DNA from: Terasakiispira papahanaumokuakeensis
Lineage (GTDB): Bacteria; Pseudomonadota; Gammaproteobacteria; Pseudomonadales; Halomonadaceae
Direction of reading: 5' to 3'
Assembly (NCBI RefSeq): GCF_001709345.1
Contig: NZ_MDTQ01000001.1
Span: 2,679,980 to 2,743,979 of the forward strand
Length of the DNA stretch: 64,000 bases
The number at the start of each line of letters is the position of its first letter. Positions within the stretch are counted from its first letter, which is position 1. Shown here in pieces: positions 8,458 through 18,324 of this stretch. A program made the position numbers and the translations under genes. The notes beneath the pieces were generated by a model. It saw only the letters and a list, made by a program, of their open reading frames with translations. It ran no database searches and was not told where the DNA came from.

Positions 8458-9639
8458 ATGTCTGAGGATGCTATTGTCATTGTCTCTGGGGCACGTACCC
8501 CAATGGGTGGGTTACAGGGCAGCCTAGCCAGCCTAACCGCACCTGAGTTGGGTGGTATCGCCATTCGAGAAGCGATACAAAGGGCCGGCCTACAACCCGA
8601 AGATATTCAGGAAGGCATTATGGGTTGCGTATTGCCTGCCGGTGTTCGTCAGGGCCCAGCTCGCCAGGCCATGATGCAAGCCGGTGTGCCTGTCAGTGCA
8701 GGGGCAACGACAGTTAACAAACTCTGCGGTTCGGGCATGAAAGCGACGATGTTGGCCCACGATCTGATCAAAGCAGGCACCAACGACATCATGATCGCCG
8801 GTGGCATGGAAAGTATGTCGAATGCGCCGCACCTGCTACCCAAAGCACGCAGTGGCTATCGCTTAGGCCATGGCGAACTGAAAGACCATATGTTTATGGA
8901 TGGTCTGGAAGATGCACGAACCGGTAAGCTCATGGGCGTTTTTGCCCAAGAAGTGGCTGATGAGCGAGGCTACACCCGTGAAGCGATGGATACCTTTGCC
9001 ATCACCTCACTGAAGCGGGCGATGGCTGCGATTGAGCAGGGCAAACTCAGCGATGAAATTGTGCCTGTCACGGTCCGTAATCGCCATGGCGAGTTAGAGA
9101 TTCAACATGACGAACAACCGCATAACGCCAACCTAGATAAGATCCCGACACTCAAACCTGCATTTTCGGCAGATGGCACCATTACGGCGGCTAATGCCAG
9201 CTCAATTTCCGATGGGGCCAGCGCTCTGGTCTTGATGCGGGAGTCTACGGCCAAAGCACGCGGGCTGACCCCAATGGCCCGTATTGTCGGCCACAGTACT
9301 CACTCTCAGGCGCCCAGTGAATTTACCCTAGCCCCGATTGGCGCCATTAGTGCCCTGCTGGAACAAGTGGGTTGGCAAGCCGATGACGTTGATCTTTATG
9401 AAATCAATGAGGCTTTCGCTGTCGTGACGATGCTCGCCATGGATGCCCATCAACTGCCCCACGATAAGGTCAATATCTATGGCGGCGCTTGTGCTCAGGG
9501 CCACCCGATTGGCTCCACCGGCTCAAGAATCCTGGTCACCCTGATGCATGCACTGCGCCAGGAAGGTCAGCAAAAAGGCATTGCCAGCCTGTGTATCGGC
9601 GGCGGCGAAGCCACCGCAGTCGCTATTGAAATGCTTTAA
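8458..9639 (+). CDS. Acetyl-CoA C-acyltransferase (thiolase)
   Basis: A 393-residue thiolase, the exact usual length of bacterial acetyl-CoA acetyltransferases. Active-site residues are all visible: nucleophilic Cys90 in N-K-L-C-G-S-G, the N-E-A-F loop, His349 in G-G-A-C-A-Q-G-H-P, and the base Cys379 in S-L-C-I-G-G-G. It joins two acetyl-CoA or cleaves 3-ketoacyl-CoA; as neighbour of the acyl-CoA ligase/dehydrogenase operon, the degradative direction is likely. The start at 8458 has AGAGGTGGAG just upstream; a longer frame from 8320 covers the promoter and is unlikely. Divergent from the TetR regulator. A strong hairpin lies at its 3' end, shared with the convergent efflux gene. Confidence 0.93.
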   Translation: MSEDAIVIVSGARTPMGGLQGSLASLTAPELGGIAIREAIQRAGLQPEDIQEGIMGCVLPAGVRQGPARQAMMQAGVPVSAGATTVNKLCGSGMKATMLAHDLIKAGTNDIMIAGGMESMSNAPHLLPKARSGYRLGHGELKDHMFMDGLEDARTGKLMGVFAQEVADERGYTREAMDTFAITSLKRAMAAIEQGKLSDEIVPVTVRNRHGELEIQHDEQPHNANLDKIPTLKPAFSADGTITAANASSISDGASALVLMRESTAKARGLTPMARIVGHSTHSQAPSEFTLAPIGAISALLEQVGWQADDVDLYEINEAFAVVTMLAMDAHQLPHDKVNIYGGACAQGHPIGSTGSRILVTLMHALRQEGQQKGIASLCIGGGEATAVAIEML

Positions 9640-9653
9640 ATTAGCCCAAAACC

Positions 9654-9683
9654 GCCCCTCACCGACTCAGGTCGGCGAGGGGC
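9654..9683 (-). terminator. Hairpin between convergent thiolase and efflux genes
   Basis: A long stem GCCCCTCaCCGAC / GTCGGcGAGGGGC with a TCAG loop. Read on the minus strand it is followed by GGTTTT, a weak U tract, so it probably ends the efflux transcript. It overlaps that gene's stop codon and can also block read-through from the thiolase. Confidence 0.65.
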
Positions 9684-10878
9684 GACAAGCCAAGCCACGG
9701 AAACAGCAATAAGACACCGAGAAACAGAACAACATGACGGCCAACATGGGGAGTGCCGACGGTTCCGCCCACTGATGCCCGATAACCCCCACCAAGCTGC
9801 CTAAAAGGCCACCCAGAAGAAATTGCGTAGACCCCAGCAAGGCATTCGCCGCCCCGCTGCGCTCAGGAAACTGTTCCAACAAACCCGCAACCGTGTTAGG
9901 CAAAATCAGCCCCATCACACCACAGGCCATAATCAAAAAGGGCAACATCACCCCCCAAGAGATATCCCAACCCAACAAGACCAAGCTTAAGGCGATTGCC
10001 GCACCGCTCCATTGAATCTGTAACCCTCGGCGCATAATCGCAACAGGGGCATGATGGCCCAGCAGACGTAAATTCAACCGGTTCGAGACAATAATAAAAA
10101 TCACATTCAAACCGAAAAGCCACGGAAACCAAGTGTCATCCAGGCCATAGACTTGGATGTAAACTTCCGGTGCAGCGGTCACAAAGGTCAATAGACCCGC
10201 CATGCTCAGCGCCCCCGTCAACAGAAATCCCATCCCTTGACGGTGATGCAAAATCACCCGATAAGTCGGCCAAATGTGATACCAAGGGCGTATCGCTTCT
10301 TGCCTGAGACGTGTTTCTGGCAAGTACCGATAGAGCACCCACCAGGCTAAGACCCCATACCCCCCAAGCACCCAGAAAATCGCCTCCCAGCCACCTAGCT
10401 GTTGCAGCAAGCTGCCCAACAGTGGGGCGACTAGCGGCACCATCAACATAATGATCGCCACCATCGACAAAACGCGAGCGCTATCTCGACCACTAAAGCA
10501 ATCACGTACCACCGCCGACGAATTCACGACCGAGGCCCCGCCTCCCAAGGCTTGAATAAAGCGTAGCCCCCATAGGTAAGTCACGTCCGGCGCCCAGGGG
10601 ATGGCAAATGAGGCGAGTAAAAAGCACAAAATACCGGACAGCATGACCGGTTTACGCCCCAGCCGATCCGATAAAGGCCCCCCAAATAGTTGCCCTAGCG
10701 CAAAGCCGACCAAAAAGAGACTTAATGACCATTGAATATGGGCCATATCAACAGCAAAGTCTGTCGCCATCGCAGGCATCGCGGGCAGATAAGCATCGAC
10801 TGCAAAAGGGGCTAACGCCGTATTGATCGCCAGCAGCAATGCCAGACGCCGCGTCGGGATCGTCATGGCCTTATTCAT
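9667..10878 (-). CDS. Bcr/CflA family MFS drug efflux transporter
   Basis: About 403 residues with twelve hydrophobic segments. The first loop carries the Bcr/CflA pattern D-A-Y-L-P-A-M-P-A-M, then G-Q-L-F-G-G-P-L-S-D-R-L-G-R-K-P (motif A between TM2 and TM3) and the R-x-x-Q-A-L-G-G-G-A region (motif B in TM4). Family members export bicyclomycin, chloramphenicol, sulfonamides or amino-acid derivatives; the substrate here is unknown. The start is uncertain: ATG 10878 overlaps the stop of the upstream YigZ-type gene by 8 bases, a GTG at 10887 or an ATG at 10866 are alternatives. The overlap indicates translation coupled to the upstream gene. Confidence 0.9.
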   Translation of the reverse strand: MNKAMTIPTRRLALLLAINTALAPFAVDAYLPAMPAMATDFAVDMAHIQWSLSLFLVGFALGQLFGGPLSDRLGRKPVMLSGILCFLLASFAIPWAPDVTYLWGLRFIQALGGGASVVNSSAVVRDCFSGRDSARVLSMVAIIMLMVPLVAPLLGSLLQQLGGWEAIFWVLGGYGVLAWWVLYRYLPETRLRQEAIRPWYHIWPTYRVILHHRQGMGFLLTGALSMAGLLTFVTAAPEVYIQVYGLDDTWFPWLFGLNVIFIIVSNRLNLRLLGHHAPVAIMRRGLQIQWSGAAIALSLVLLGWDISWGVMLPFLIMACGVMGLILPNTVAGLLEQFPERSGAANALLGSTQFLLGGLLGSLVGVIGHQWAEPSALPMLAVMLFCFSVSYCCFRGLACRPSPT

Positions 10879-11485
10879 CAATGTCACTCAGTCGCTCAAT
10901 CCCGTGCTGACCATTGACCCATTCATGCAACGTCGTCAAATGCGCCAGCGGCACCTGAAGTACCACCTGCACACATTGGCTATAAGTCACCGACTGAATC
11001 TCACTGTCATGTTGAGACGCCCAGTGGCGTAACGGTTGCTCCTGGGAAAAATCCAACGTCAGCGTCACTGTGTCCATCGGCACAGGTTCAACCCACTGCA
11101 TCGATGACAGTACGGCCTCAGTGGCTCCGGCATAAGCACGCACTAACCCACCAGCGCCGAGTTTGATGCCGCCAAAATAACGGACCACCACCACGAGCGT
11201 ATCGCCCACCTGCTTATGCTGAATGACATTGAGAATCGGCTTACCCGCCGTGCCCGAAGGCTCGCCATCATCACTCATGGCCGCCGTAGCCGCTCCCTTG
11301 GGATTGCCAATCAAATACGCCCAGCAATGATGGCGCGCATCAGGAAACTCCTGTTTCAGCTCATTCAGGCAGGACAAGGCCTCTTCCCGTGTGGACACTG
11401 GAAAAGCACAGGCGATAAAGCGACTTTTCTTGATTTCCAATTCAGCACGCAGCGGTGCTGCGGGCACAGGATAGACGTCAGACAT
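10871..11485 (-). CDS. yigZ: YigZ/IMPACT family protein
   Basis: A 204-residue protein of the UPF0029/IMPACT family. The N-terminal domain holds E-I-K-K-S-R-F-I-A, H-H-C-W-A-Y, and S-D-D-G-E-P-S-G-T-A-G-K-P-I-L, then V-V-V-R-Y-F-G-G-I-K-L-G-A-G-G-L-V-R-A-Y, all diagnostic. The C-terminal part is the small ferredoxin-like DUF1949 domain. The molecular function of bacterial members is unsettled; ribosome or nucleic-acid binding has been suggested. I start at ATG 11485, with AAGGA six bases upstream, rather than 22 residues earlier. It overlaps the efflux gene downstream. Confidence 0.9.
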   Translation of the reverse strand: MSDVYPVPAAPLRAELEIKKSRFIACAFPVSTREEALSCLNELKQEFPDARHHCWAYLIGNPKGAATAAMSDDGEPSGTAGKPILNVIQHKQVGDTLVVVVRYFGGIKLGAGGLVRAYAGATEAVLSSMQWVEPVPMDTVTLTLDFSQEQPLRHWASQHDSEIQSVTYSQCVQVVLQVPLAHLTTLHEWVNGQHGIERLSDIDE

Positions 11486-11722
11486 GCTATTCCTTGAGTA
11501 GCGACCAAAGATCCAAACGGCTCGACCTGGGCTTGCAGTCCATCGAGCCAAGCGGGATCATAACAGAATCACGGACAACACTGCGTTCCTTGCCTCCGAG
11601 ACGCCATCGCGCTTCGAAAACAAGGCGATGAAATACACCGCTGATCAAGACACAATCGCCGAACGCAATCAACGAAACGCTATCACCGAACGCAATCGCC
11701 AAATATAAGGTTATGGATTACT

Positions 11723-13072
11723 GTGCTGAAACTGATCCACACTGCCGACTGGCATCTAGGCCAGACACTCCACGGGCAACCCCGAGAAGCCGAACACCAG
11801 GCCTTTCTAGACACCCTGCTGGAAACTCTCAGCGAACGCCATATTGATGCACTCCTGATTGCCGGTGATGTCTTTGATAATGCCAACCCCAGTATTCGCG
11901 CCCAAGAGCAGCTGTATCAGTTTATTCGTCAAGCACACCAGCGCTGTCCCCAATTGGATATCGTGCTGATTGCCGGTAACCATGACTCAGGCGCTCGAAT
12001 CGAACTCCCCGCGCCGTTACTGGCGCAGTTCAACACGCATGCTCTAGGGCGGGTTCATTGGCACCCCAGCCAAGTGGAGACACCACGGCAACTGGATACT
12101 GACGCTTTACGTATTCCGCTGACAGATGCTCAAGGGCAAATTGCCGCCTGGTGTCTCGCCTTACCCTTCTTACGCCCTGCCGAAGTGACCGGCTCAGGAC
12201 TCGGAGACGACTATTTACAGGGCATCGAAATGGTGCATCGTCAACTGATCCAAGCGGCAGTGGACAAACGCGCTCCCGGGCAGGCGCTAGTGGCCATGAG
12301 CCACGCCCACCTGACGACAGGTCAGGTCTCAGAAGACTCGGAAAGGCCCATTATCATTGGCGGGGCTGAGTCCATATCGACTCAGCTGTTCCCCGCTGAA
12401 TTGGCCTATGTCGCGATGGGCCACTTGCATCGACCCCAACAATTACAGGAGCACCCCTGTATTCGATACAGCGGCTCCCCATTGCCAATGTCATTTGCCG
12501 AGACCCATTATCCTCACCAACTGGTCGAGGTGACGCTTGAAGGTGAGTCACTGGCCAATGTCACCCCTATTCCACTGCCCCACTATGCCGCCATGCGCCG
12601 AGTCCCGGCGCAACCGGCGCCACTCGACACGGTGATGAGCGCACTCAAGGCATTGGCTCAAGAGTGCCAGACCTCAACCGAACATCATGGCTCAGCGCCG
12701 CTACCCCCTGAGCGCTGGCCTTGGTTAGAAGTGCGTGTATTACTGACACAACCTGAGCCCAACTTGCGCCAGCAAATCGAAGCGGTACTCGCAGAGGCGC
12801 CTGTACGATTGGTGCGTATCCAAGTCCATTATGCCCAATCAGAACACTCGGCTGAGACGCCATCTCTAGAGCAGTTGGATCGTCTGACTCCGACCGATAT
12901 TCTGACCCGACAATGGCTGACTCAATTCGGACAGGCACCCGACGCCGAGCTGATGGCTGATTTTCAATGGTTGGTCGAACAAGCACAGCTTGATGATGAA
13001 GTCTTTGAAGACAACCCATCCGCTAGCGAAAACCCTACACTCAAAACCTCTGCGGCAAGAGACGAGTCATGA
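11723..13072 (+). CDS. sbcD: Exonuclease subunit SbcD
   Basis: The nuclease subunit of SbcCD (bacterial Mre11), a Mn-dependent 3'-5' exonuclease and hairpin endonuclease. Metallophosphoesterase motifs are complete: D9 and H11 in H-T-A-D-W-H-L-G, G-D-V-F-D, G-N-H-D, and S-H-A-H / G-H-L-H. At 449 residues it is slightly longer than E. coli SbcD (400), with an acidic, low-complexity C-terminal tail. The start codon is GTG; no in-frame ATG lies nearby and A-A-G-G is about 12 bases upstream. Its stop overlaps the start of sbcC by four bases (ATGA), so the two are translationally coupled. Confidence 0.95.
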   Translation: MLKLIHTADWHLGQTLHGQPREAEHQAFLDTLLETLSERHIDALLIAGDVFDNANPSIRAQEQLYQFIRQAHQRCPQLDIVLIAGNHDSGARIELPAPLLAQFNTHALGRVHWHPSQVETPRQLDTDALRIPLTDAQGQIAAWCLALPFLRPAEVTGSGLGDDYLQGIEMVHRQLIQAAVDKRAPGQALVAMSHAHLTTGQVSEDSERPIIIGGAESISTQLFPAELAYVAMGHLHRPQQLQEHPCIRYSGSPLPMSFAETHYPHQLVEVTLEGESLANVTPIPLPHYAAMRRVPAQPAPLDTVMSALKALAQECQTSTEHHGSAPLPPERWPWLEVRVLLTQPEPNLRQQIEAVLAEAPVRLVRIQVHYAQSEHSAETPSLEQLDRLTPTDILTRQWLTQFGQAPDAELMADFQWLVEQAQLDDEVFEDNPSASENPTLKTSAARDES

Positions 13073-16000
13073 AAATTCTCGCCATTCGTCTTTGCAATAT
13101 CGCCGCACTGGCGGGTGAACAGTGTCTGGACTTCACTCAACCGCCGCTGGCCGATGCGCCTTTGTTTGCCCTGGTGGGGCCCACGGGCTCAGGCAAAAGC
13201 AGCGTTTTAGATGCCTTATGCTTGGCCCTATATGGCACCACACCGCGCCTACAACGTGCCTCGCACAAAGGACGCATGCCGCAGGATGACATTACCTTCA
13301 AAGACCCTCGCAACCTACTCAGACGCGGTGCCGCCCAAGGCTATGCCGAAGTTGACTTTATCGGTGTCGACGATCAAGCCTACCGCGCGCGCTGGTCGGT
13401 GCGGCGCGCCCGCCATCAGGCTTCAGGACGATTACAAGCCGCAGAACAATCGCTGACCCGGCTCAGTGATCACACCTTACTGACCCAGCAGTCCAATGAG
13501 TTCAAAAACCAGTTGCCAACTTATCTGGGGCTGACCTATGAACAATTCAGCCGTGCCGTGCTGTTAGCCCAATCGGAATTCAGTGCTTTTATTCAAGCAG
13601 AAGATGCTGAGCGTAGTGCATTACTAGAGCGCCTCACCGGAACGGAACTCTATAGCCGAATTGGTCAACTGGCCTTTGCCCAGGCTCGTGATGCTCAACA
13701 GGCCGTTAAAGAGATCGAACAACGACTCGGTCACCAAACACCTCTTGATGCCGACACGAGAGCCGCACTCGATCAGCATTTAACCGAAGTCAACGCACAG
13801 CTGGCTCAGCTCAAACAGCAACGCCAAGCATTACAGCAGGCATTCACTTGGCAACAACAGGCCCAGCAGCTCAACACTGAGAAAGCACAGCGGCTCAATG
13901 CACTACATACCGCTCAAAAAGATCAGGATCAGATCGCACCATTGGCTCAACGTCTCCAAGCGTTAGACCAGGCAGCCGATATCCTGCCTCAACACCGAGA
14001 ACACCAACAGCTTTGCGCCCAAACGCCAGCACTGATCACAGAACAAACCGAACAGCAAAACATCATCGCCCAATACCAAGAGGCCCAAGCTCAACAACAG
14101 CAAACGCTGACCCAAACTGAAGCTGAATGCCAGCAAGCCGAGCAAGCGCTCAACGAGGCTCAACCCAAAATTGACGCCGCCCAGCACTGTGACTATCAGC
14201 TCACAAGCTTGACCGAACAACACCAGGAATTAAGGCAAAGGTGGGCGCAAGAACAGGCGCAACAAGCTCAACGATGGCAGTCACTAGAAAGCCTCTGCCA
14301 TGAACTGGGGCTGACGACAGACCTTGAAGCGCTGCCGGATACGCTCGCCCAAGCCATCACACAACTGGATGAACAGCTTGACTCAACACAGGTCAATCCA
14401 GCGTACATTGATTTCGAACACCCGGATTTCGAACACCGGGATTCCGAACACAGGGATTCCGAGCACGCACCATTACGGCAAGTGTCACTCGATCTGCCGC
14501 TAGATGAAGAGACGCTGCGCACCTATGAGCAACAGCTAGAGACGCTCACCCCCAGCCTCCAACAAGCCCAACAGTTAGCAGAGCTGGACCAACAATCCCA
14601 GGCATTACAAGCCCAACTCAAGCAGTTGTATCAACAGCTACAAGAGGATCAAGCCAATGAGCAGCAGGCCCAAGAACGCTATGCTCAAGCCAAGCCGATC
14701 CTCGAACGTCAGCGGCGCTTGCGTCAGGATCACATTATTGAGTTGCGGACCCAATTAACGCCCGGAGAACCCTGTAGCGTTTGTGGTAGTTTGGAACACC
14801 CTTGGGCCGACCCTGAACGCCTAGAGGCGGCGTTGACCCAGCTTGATGCCGATGTCGAACGACAACAGCTGGATGAACTCTCAGCCGAGGTTGAACGTTG
14901 TCATACCCAGCGATTGCGCAGCGAAAGTCATCTCAATAGTGTTGAAACACAGGATCAACAACTGGCCACAAGACGGCAATCGCTCAGCCAAACTTGGCAA
15001 TATCAATTACCCCGCCATTGCCAAGGGGCGCGCCAAGCCGATGATCCTGTGCAATGGTTGACCACACAGCAGCAGCGACTGCGCAATCAACGTGACCAGC
15101 TTCGACAATTACTGGAAGTGCAGCGAGCTCAACAGCAACAGCGCCTTAAGCTTCAGACGCATCGCCAACACCTGGCGCAAGTTCAGACCCAGCTGACTCA
15201 ATACCAAGAGCAAGAGCAAGCCTGTCAGGCCTTGCAAAAACGCCTAGAGCAGAATCGGGAAAACCAAACGAACCTGAACACACAGCGACAAACATTATTG
15301 GGTGAATACGACACCGTCAGCCAGTGGCAACATCAACTACAGCAGCGTCGTAACGCCGCGCAAACGCAATGGCGTGAAGCCGAAAAAGCATTACAGGACA
15401 CGCAACTGACGCTGACACGACTGGAAAGCAATCACCAACACCTGACTGAACGGCTATCCCAGCAGCAAGATCGCATCGCGGAACTGAATAACGCCTGCCA
15501 AACCTGGCTGGCACAACATCCCGATGTCACTTCAGCCGACCTCGATAGATTGCTGCTCGACATGCCGCAAGCCGAGCAATGGCGTCAACAGTGGCAAGCG
15601 GCGCAAACTCAGACACAGCAGGCCCAAGCCCGGCTGGATGATGCTCAAGAGCGTTGGGCACAGCATCAGGCCAATGCCCCCGTTGCGGCGGACCAAACCG
15701 ATCTCACCCAACAGCTGAGCGACATCGACCATCAAGTCGAAACATTGGACGAGCAACGGCTACAGGATTACAGCCAAATCCAGCAAGATGACCAGCAACG
15801 AGCCGCCCAAAAGCAACTCAGTGAGGCTCTCAATCAAGCGCGTCAGACCTACCATCGCTGGCAGCGTTTAAATGAAGTGATTGGCGATCGAGAGGGAAAA
15901 ACCTTCCGGACCATGGCCCAAAGTGTCAGCTTGGAGTTATTGCTGGCTCACGCCAACCAACAGTTGCAGCATTTAGCCCGCCGCTATCGCTTACAGCGCG

Positions 16001-16356
16001 GCAGCACACCCATGAGCCTTTTAGTCTTGGATACCGAAATGGGCGACGAGGTCCGCTCAGTCCACTCCCTTTCAGGTGGCGAGACGTTTCTGGTTTCCCT
16101 GGCCTTGGCACTGGGCTTAGCCGGTATGGCCTCCGGCCATTTACGCATTGAATCGCTCTTCATTGATGAAGGTTTTGGCAGTCTCGACCCACAATCTCTG
16201 CAATTAGCGATGGACGCCCTGGATGGCTTACAAGCTCAGGGGCGCAAAGTCGGCGTCATTTCCCATGTGCAGGAAATGCACGAACGCATGCCCGTCCAAA
16301 TTCAAGTCGAGCGCCAAGGCAACGGCGCCAGCCGACTCGTCGTCCTTGACGAATAA
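13069..16356 (+). CDS. sbcC: Exonuclease subunit SbcC
   Basis: The SMC-like ATPase subunit of SbcCD (bacterial Rad50), 1095 residues. Walker A G-P-T-G-S-G-K-S-S lies near residue 40. Very long glutamine-rich coiled coils flank a zinc hook C569-S-V-C572. The ABC signature L-S-G-G-E-T is at about 1005 and Walker B L-F-I-D-E-G-F-G-S-L-D near 1032. Together with SbcD it opens DNA hairpins and protein-blocked ends, limiting palindromes. Residues 448-467, in the first coiled coil, are four in-frame copies of a D-(F/S)-E-H-x pentapeptide encoded by a 15-bp tandem repeat; this looks like a recent expansion and would break the heptad pattern. Coupled to sbcD by an ATGA overlap. Confidence 0.95.
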   Translation: MKILAIRLCNIAALAGEQCLDFTQPPLADAPLFALVGPTGSGKSSVLDALCLALYGTTPRLQRASHKGRMPQDDITFKDPRNLLRRGAAQGYAEVDFIGVDDQAYRARWSVRRARHQASGRLQAAEQSLTRLSDHTLLTQQSNEFKNQLPTYLGLTYEQFSRAVLLAQSEFSAFIQAEDAERSALLERLTGTELYSRIGQLAFAQARDAQQAVKEIEQRLGHQTPLDADTRAALDQHLTEVNAQLAQLKQQRQALQQAFTWQQQAQQLNTEKAQRLNALHTAQKDQDQIAPLAQRLQALDQAADILPQHREHQQLCAQTPALITEQTEQQNIIAQYQEAQAQQQQTLTQTEAECQQAEQALNEAQPKIDAAQHCDYQLTSLTEQHQELRQRWAQEQAQQAQRWQSLESLCHELGLTTDLEALPDTLAQAITQLDEQLDSTQVNPAYIDFEHPDFEHRDSEHRDSEHAPLRQVSLDLPLDEETLRTYEQQLETLTPSLQQAQQLAELDQQSQALQAQLKQLYQQLQEDQANEQQAQERYAQAKPILERQRRLRQDHIIELRTQLTPGEPCSVCGSLEHPWADPERLEAALTQLDADVERQQLDELSAEVERCHTQRLRSESHLNSVETQDQQLATRRQSLSQTWQYQLPRHCQGARQADDPVQWLTTQQQRLRNQRDQLRQLLEVQRAQQQQRLKLQTHRQHLAQVQTQLTQYQEQEQACQALQKRLEQNRENQTNLNTQRQTLLGEYDTVSQWQHQLQQRRNAAQTQWREAEKALQDTQLTLTRLESNHQHLTERLSQQQDRIAELNNACQTWLAQHPDVTSADLDRLLLDMPQAEQWRQQWQAAQTQTQQAQARLDDAQERWAQHQANAPVAADQTDLTQQLSDIDHQVETLDEQRLQDYSQIQQDDQQRAAQKQLSEALNQARQTYHRWQRLNEVIGDREGKTFRTMAQSVSLELLLAHANQQLQHLARRYRLQRGSTPMSLLVLDTEMGDEVRSVHSLSGGETFLVSLALALGLAGMASGHLRIESLFIDEGFGSLDPQSLQLAMDALDGLQAQGRKVGVISHVQEMHERMPVQIQVERQGNGASRLVVLDE
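14410..14469 (+). repeat. 15-bp x4 in-frame tandem repeat in sbcC
   Basis: Four contiguous 15-bp units (14410, 14425, 14440, 14455), each of the form gat-tYc-gaR-cac-NNN, encoding DFEHP, DFEHR, DSEHR, DSEHA. Adjacent units differ at two to four bases, and copies 1-2 and 3-4 are most alike, suggesting stepwise duplication. The unit is a multiple of three, so copy changes keep the frame. Confidence 0.92.
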
Positions 16357-16385
16357 ATACCGCTGGCGTCGTAAGCGATGACGTG

Positions 16386-16406
16386 ACAAGCCCAGTTACA
16401 AGCCCA
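16386..16406. repeat. 9-bp direct repeat flanking the ggt stop codon
   Basis: ACAAGCCCA at 16386-16394 and 16398-16406, period 12, with the TAA stop of ggt (minus strand, 16396-16398) between and touching the copies. A short duplication at the gene end like those of five other genes here. Confidence 0.7.
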
Positions 16407-18225
16407 TCGCGGAAGAGGTTGCGCGTCGAGGATCAGCACCACCATAGAAGTGACCCTCATCAATCATGATCGATTGACTGGCCCCCATGGCAGGCTGGGT
16501 GTCGACATGATGACCCATGCCTTCCAGCAGCCGGATGGTATCGGGACTGATACCGGCTTCGATACGTAGCTGATCGGGTAACCACTGATCATGAACACGC
16601 GGCGCACTCACAGCAGATTGGATGTTCATGCCATGATCAATCACGTTCATAATCACTTGTAAGGTCGTGGTGATAATCCGTGAACCGCCAGGGCTGCCGG
16701 TCACGAGGAAGTTGCGCCCCTCTTTTTTCACAATGGTCGGTGACATAGACGACAACATCCGCTTATTCGGTTCAATGGCATTGGCTTCACCCCCAATCAA
16801 CCCATAAGCATTCGGCACACCAGGCTTCGCAGAAAAATCATCCATTTCGTTGTTCAACAGAAACCCTGCGCCATCCACGACCAAGCCTGAGCCATAGCTG
16901 AAGTTAATGGTATAGGTATTGGAAACCGCTAATCCCTGGTCATCCGCAATCGAGAAATGTGTGGTCTCATTAGACTCATAACGCTGAACTTTGCCCGGGC
17001 CAATTGAGTCAGGCGATGTCGACTGGGATTCATTAAATTGACTACGCAGCTCACGCGCATAAGCTTTAGACGTCAAAGCATTCAGCGGTACATCGACGAA
17101 ATCACTATCCCCCAGATACTGTGAACGATCGGCATAAGCCCGCTTCATGGCTTCACTCATCAAGTGAATCGTCTGGGCGGAGTTAAAGCCGAGACCATGA
17201 ATGTCATCCCCTTCGAGCATATTGAGGATCTGGACAATATGAACACCTCCGGAAGAGGGCGGAGACATGCTGTAAATATCATATCCTCGATAAGTGCCGT
17301 GGACCGGTTCACGAATCACCGGTTCATAGGCCGCCAGATCTTCTAATGTCATCACGCCCGCATGGCGCTGAATTTCATCAATAATCAACTTCGCGGTTTG
17401 GCCGGTATAAAACTCATCGGGCCCATCAGCGGCAATCCGTTTGAGCGTTGCGGCCAGATCGGGCTGGCGAAAACGTTCACCGGCTTGATACAACTGCCCA
17501 TCAGGCTTGTAGAACACCTTGCGCGTTGATGGCCACTTCTGCAATCGCTCACGGGTATCGGCCAACCCTTTGGCGAAACGCGGCGGAATAATAAACCCCT
17601 CTTCGGCCAGTTTAATCGCCGGAGCTAACGCTTGAGGCAGGCGATAAGTGCCATAGCGATCCAGTGCCAAGGCTAATCCTGCCACCGTACCGGGAACCCC
17701 CGCTGCATTAGCCGAGAAGCGTGACCACTGGCTGACAGCCTCGCCTTCATCATTTTGGAACATGGTGCGATAAGCACGACTAGGGGCCTTCTCACGATAA
17801 TCAATAGCGATCACCTTGCCGCTTTTCTCATCGGAGATCAGCATAAAGCCACCCCCGCCGATATTGCCGGAACGCGGTTGCGTCACGGCCAGCGCAAACC
17901 CTGCGGTCACCGCCGCATCCACCGCATTACCACCATCAGCCAACACATCATGGGCAATTTGACTGGCGAGATAATGGCTGGTCGCGACCATGCCGCGAGT
18001 TCCTTCTTCCGGGTGAAAGCGCTCACCCTCCAAAATCGGTAACGTCGCCTCACCACTAACATCAGAGGCACTTGCACTGAACGCTTGCGGAGCGGTCAAA
18101 CTGACCATCGCAAGGGTCAGTGTGGTAGCGCTCACACTAAACGCCTTCTTCCAGACAGGCACCTTTCGCCACATCAACGTTGTCATCCACATAAGCTTAT
18201 CCTTAGCATTATCATTATTAAGCAA
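16396..18225 (-). CDS. ggt: Gamma-glutamyltransferase
   Basis: A 609-residue secreted gamma-glutamyltranspeptidase, which cleaves the gamma-glutamyl bond of glutathione and related compounds in the periplasm. A signal peptide is visible after several possible start Mets (positively charged W-K-K-A-F, hydrophobic core, cleavage near A-F-S-A). The precursor self-cleaves before Thr421 in N-E-T-T-H-F-S, giving a large and a small subunit; downstream active-site segments N-N-E-M-D-D-F, M-L-S-S-M-S-P-T and G-S-P-G-G-S-R-I are intact, as is the G-N-I-G-G-G-G-F-M loop of the large subunit. The exact start is uncertain (Met 1, 12, 14 or 18). Convergent with sbcC; no operon partner. Confidence 0.94.
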   Translation of the reverse strand: MLNNDNAKDKLMWMTTLMWRKVPVWKKAFSVSATTLTLAMVSLTAPQAFSASASDVSGEATLPILEGERFHPEEGTRGMVATSHYLASQIAHDVLADGGNAVDAAVTAGFALAVTQPRSGNIGGGGFMLISDEKSGKVIAIDYREKAPSRAYRTMFQNDEGEAVSQWSRFSANAAGVPGTVAGLALALDRYGTYRLPQALAPAIKLAEEGFIIPPRFAKGLADTRERLQKWPSTRKVFYKPDGQLYQAGERFRQPDLAATLKRIAADGPDEFYTGQTAKLIIDEIQRHAGVMTLEDLAAYEPVIREPVHGTYRGYDIYSMSPPSSGGVHIVQILNMLEGDDIHGLGFNSAQTIHLMSEAMKRAYADRSQYLGDSDFVDVPLNALTSKAYARELRSQFNESQSTSPDSIGPGKVQRYESNETTHFSIADDQGLAVSNTYTINFSYGSGLVVDGAGFLLNNEMDDFSAKPGVPNAYGLIGGEANAIEPNKRMLSSMSPTIVKKEGRNFLVTGSPGGSRIITTTLQVIMNVIDHGMNIQSAVSAPRVHDQWLPDQLRIEAGISPDTIRLLEGMGHHVDTQPAMGASQSIMIDEGHFYGGADPRRATSSAMGL

Positions 18226-18324
18226 GGGAACCGAACTTCAAGGTAGGCATGATCGATCAAAACATCGAGCCATCAATAAACGTAACACAGAATTCTAATC
18301 GCACTTTAAGGCACCTAGTTACAT

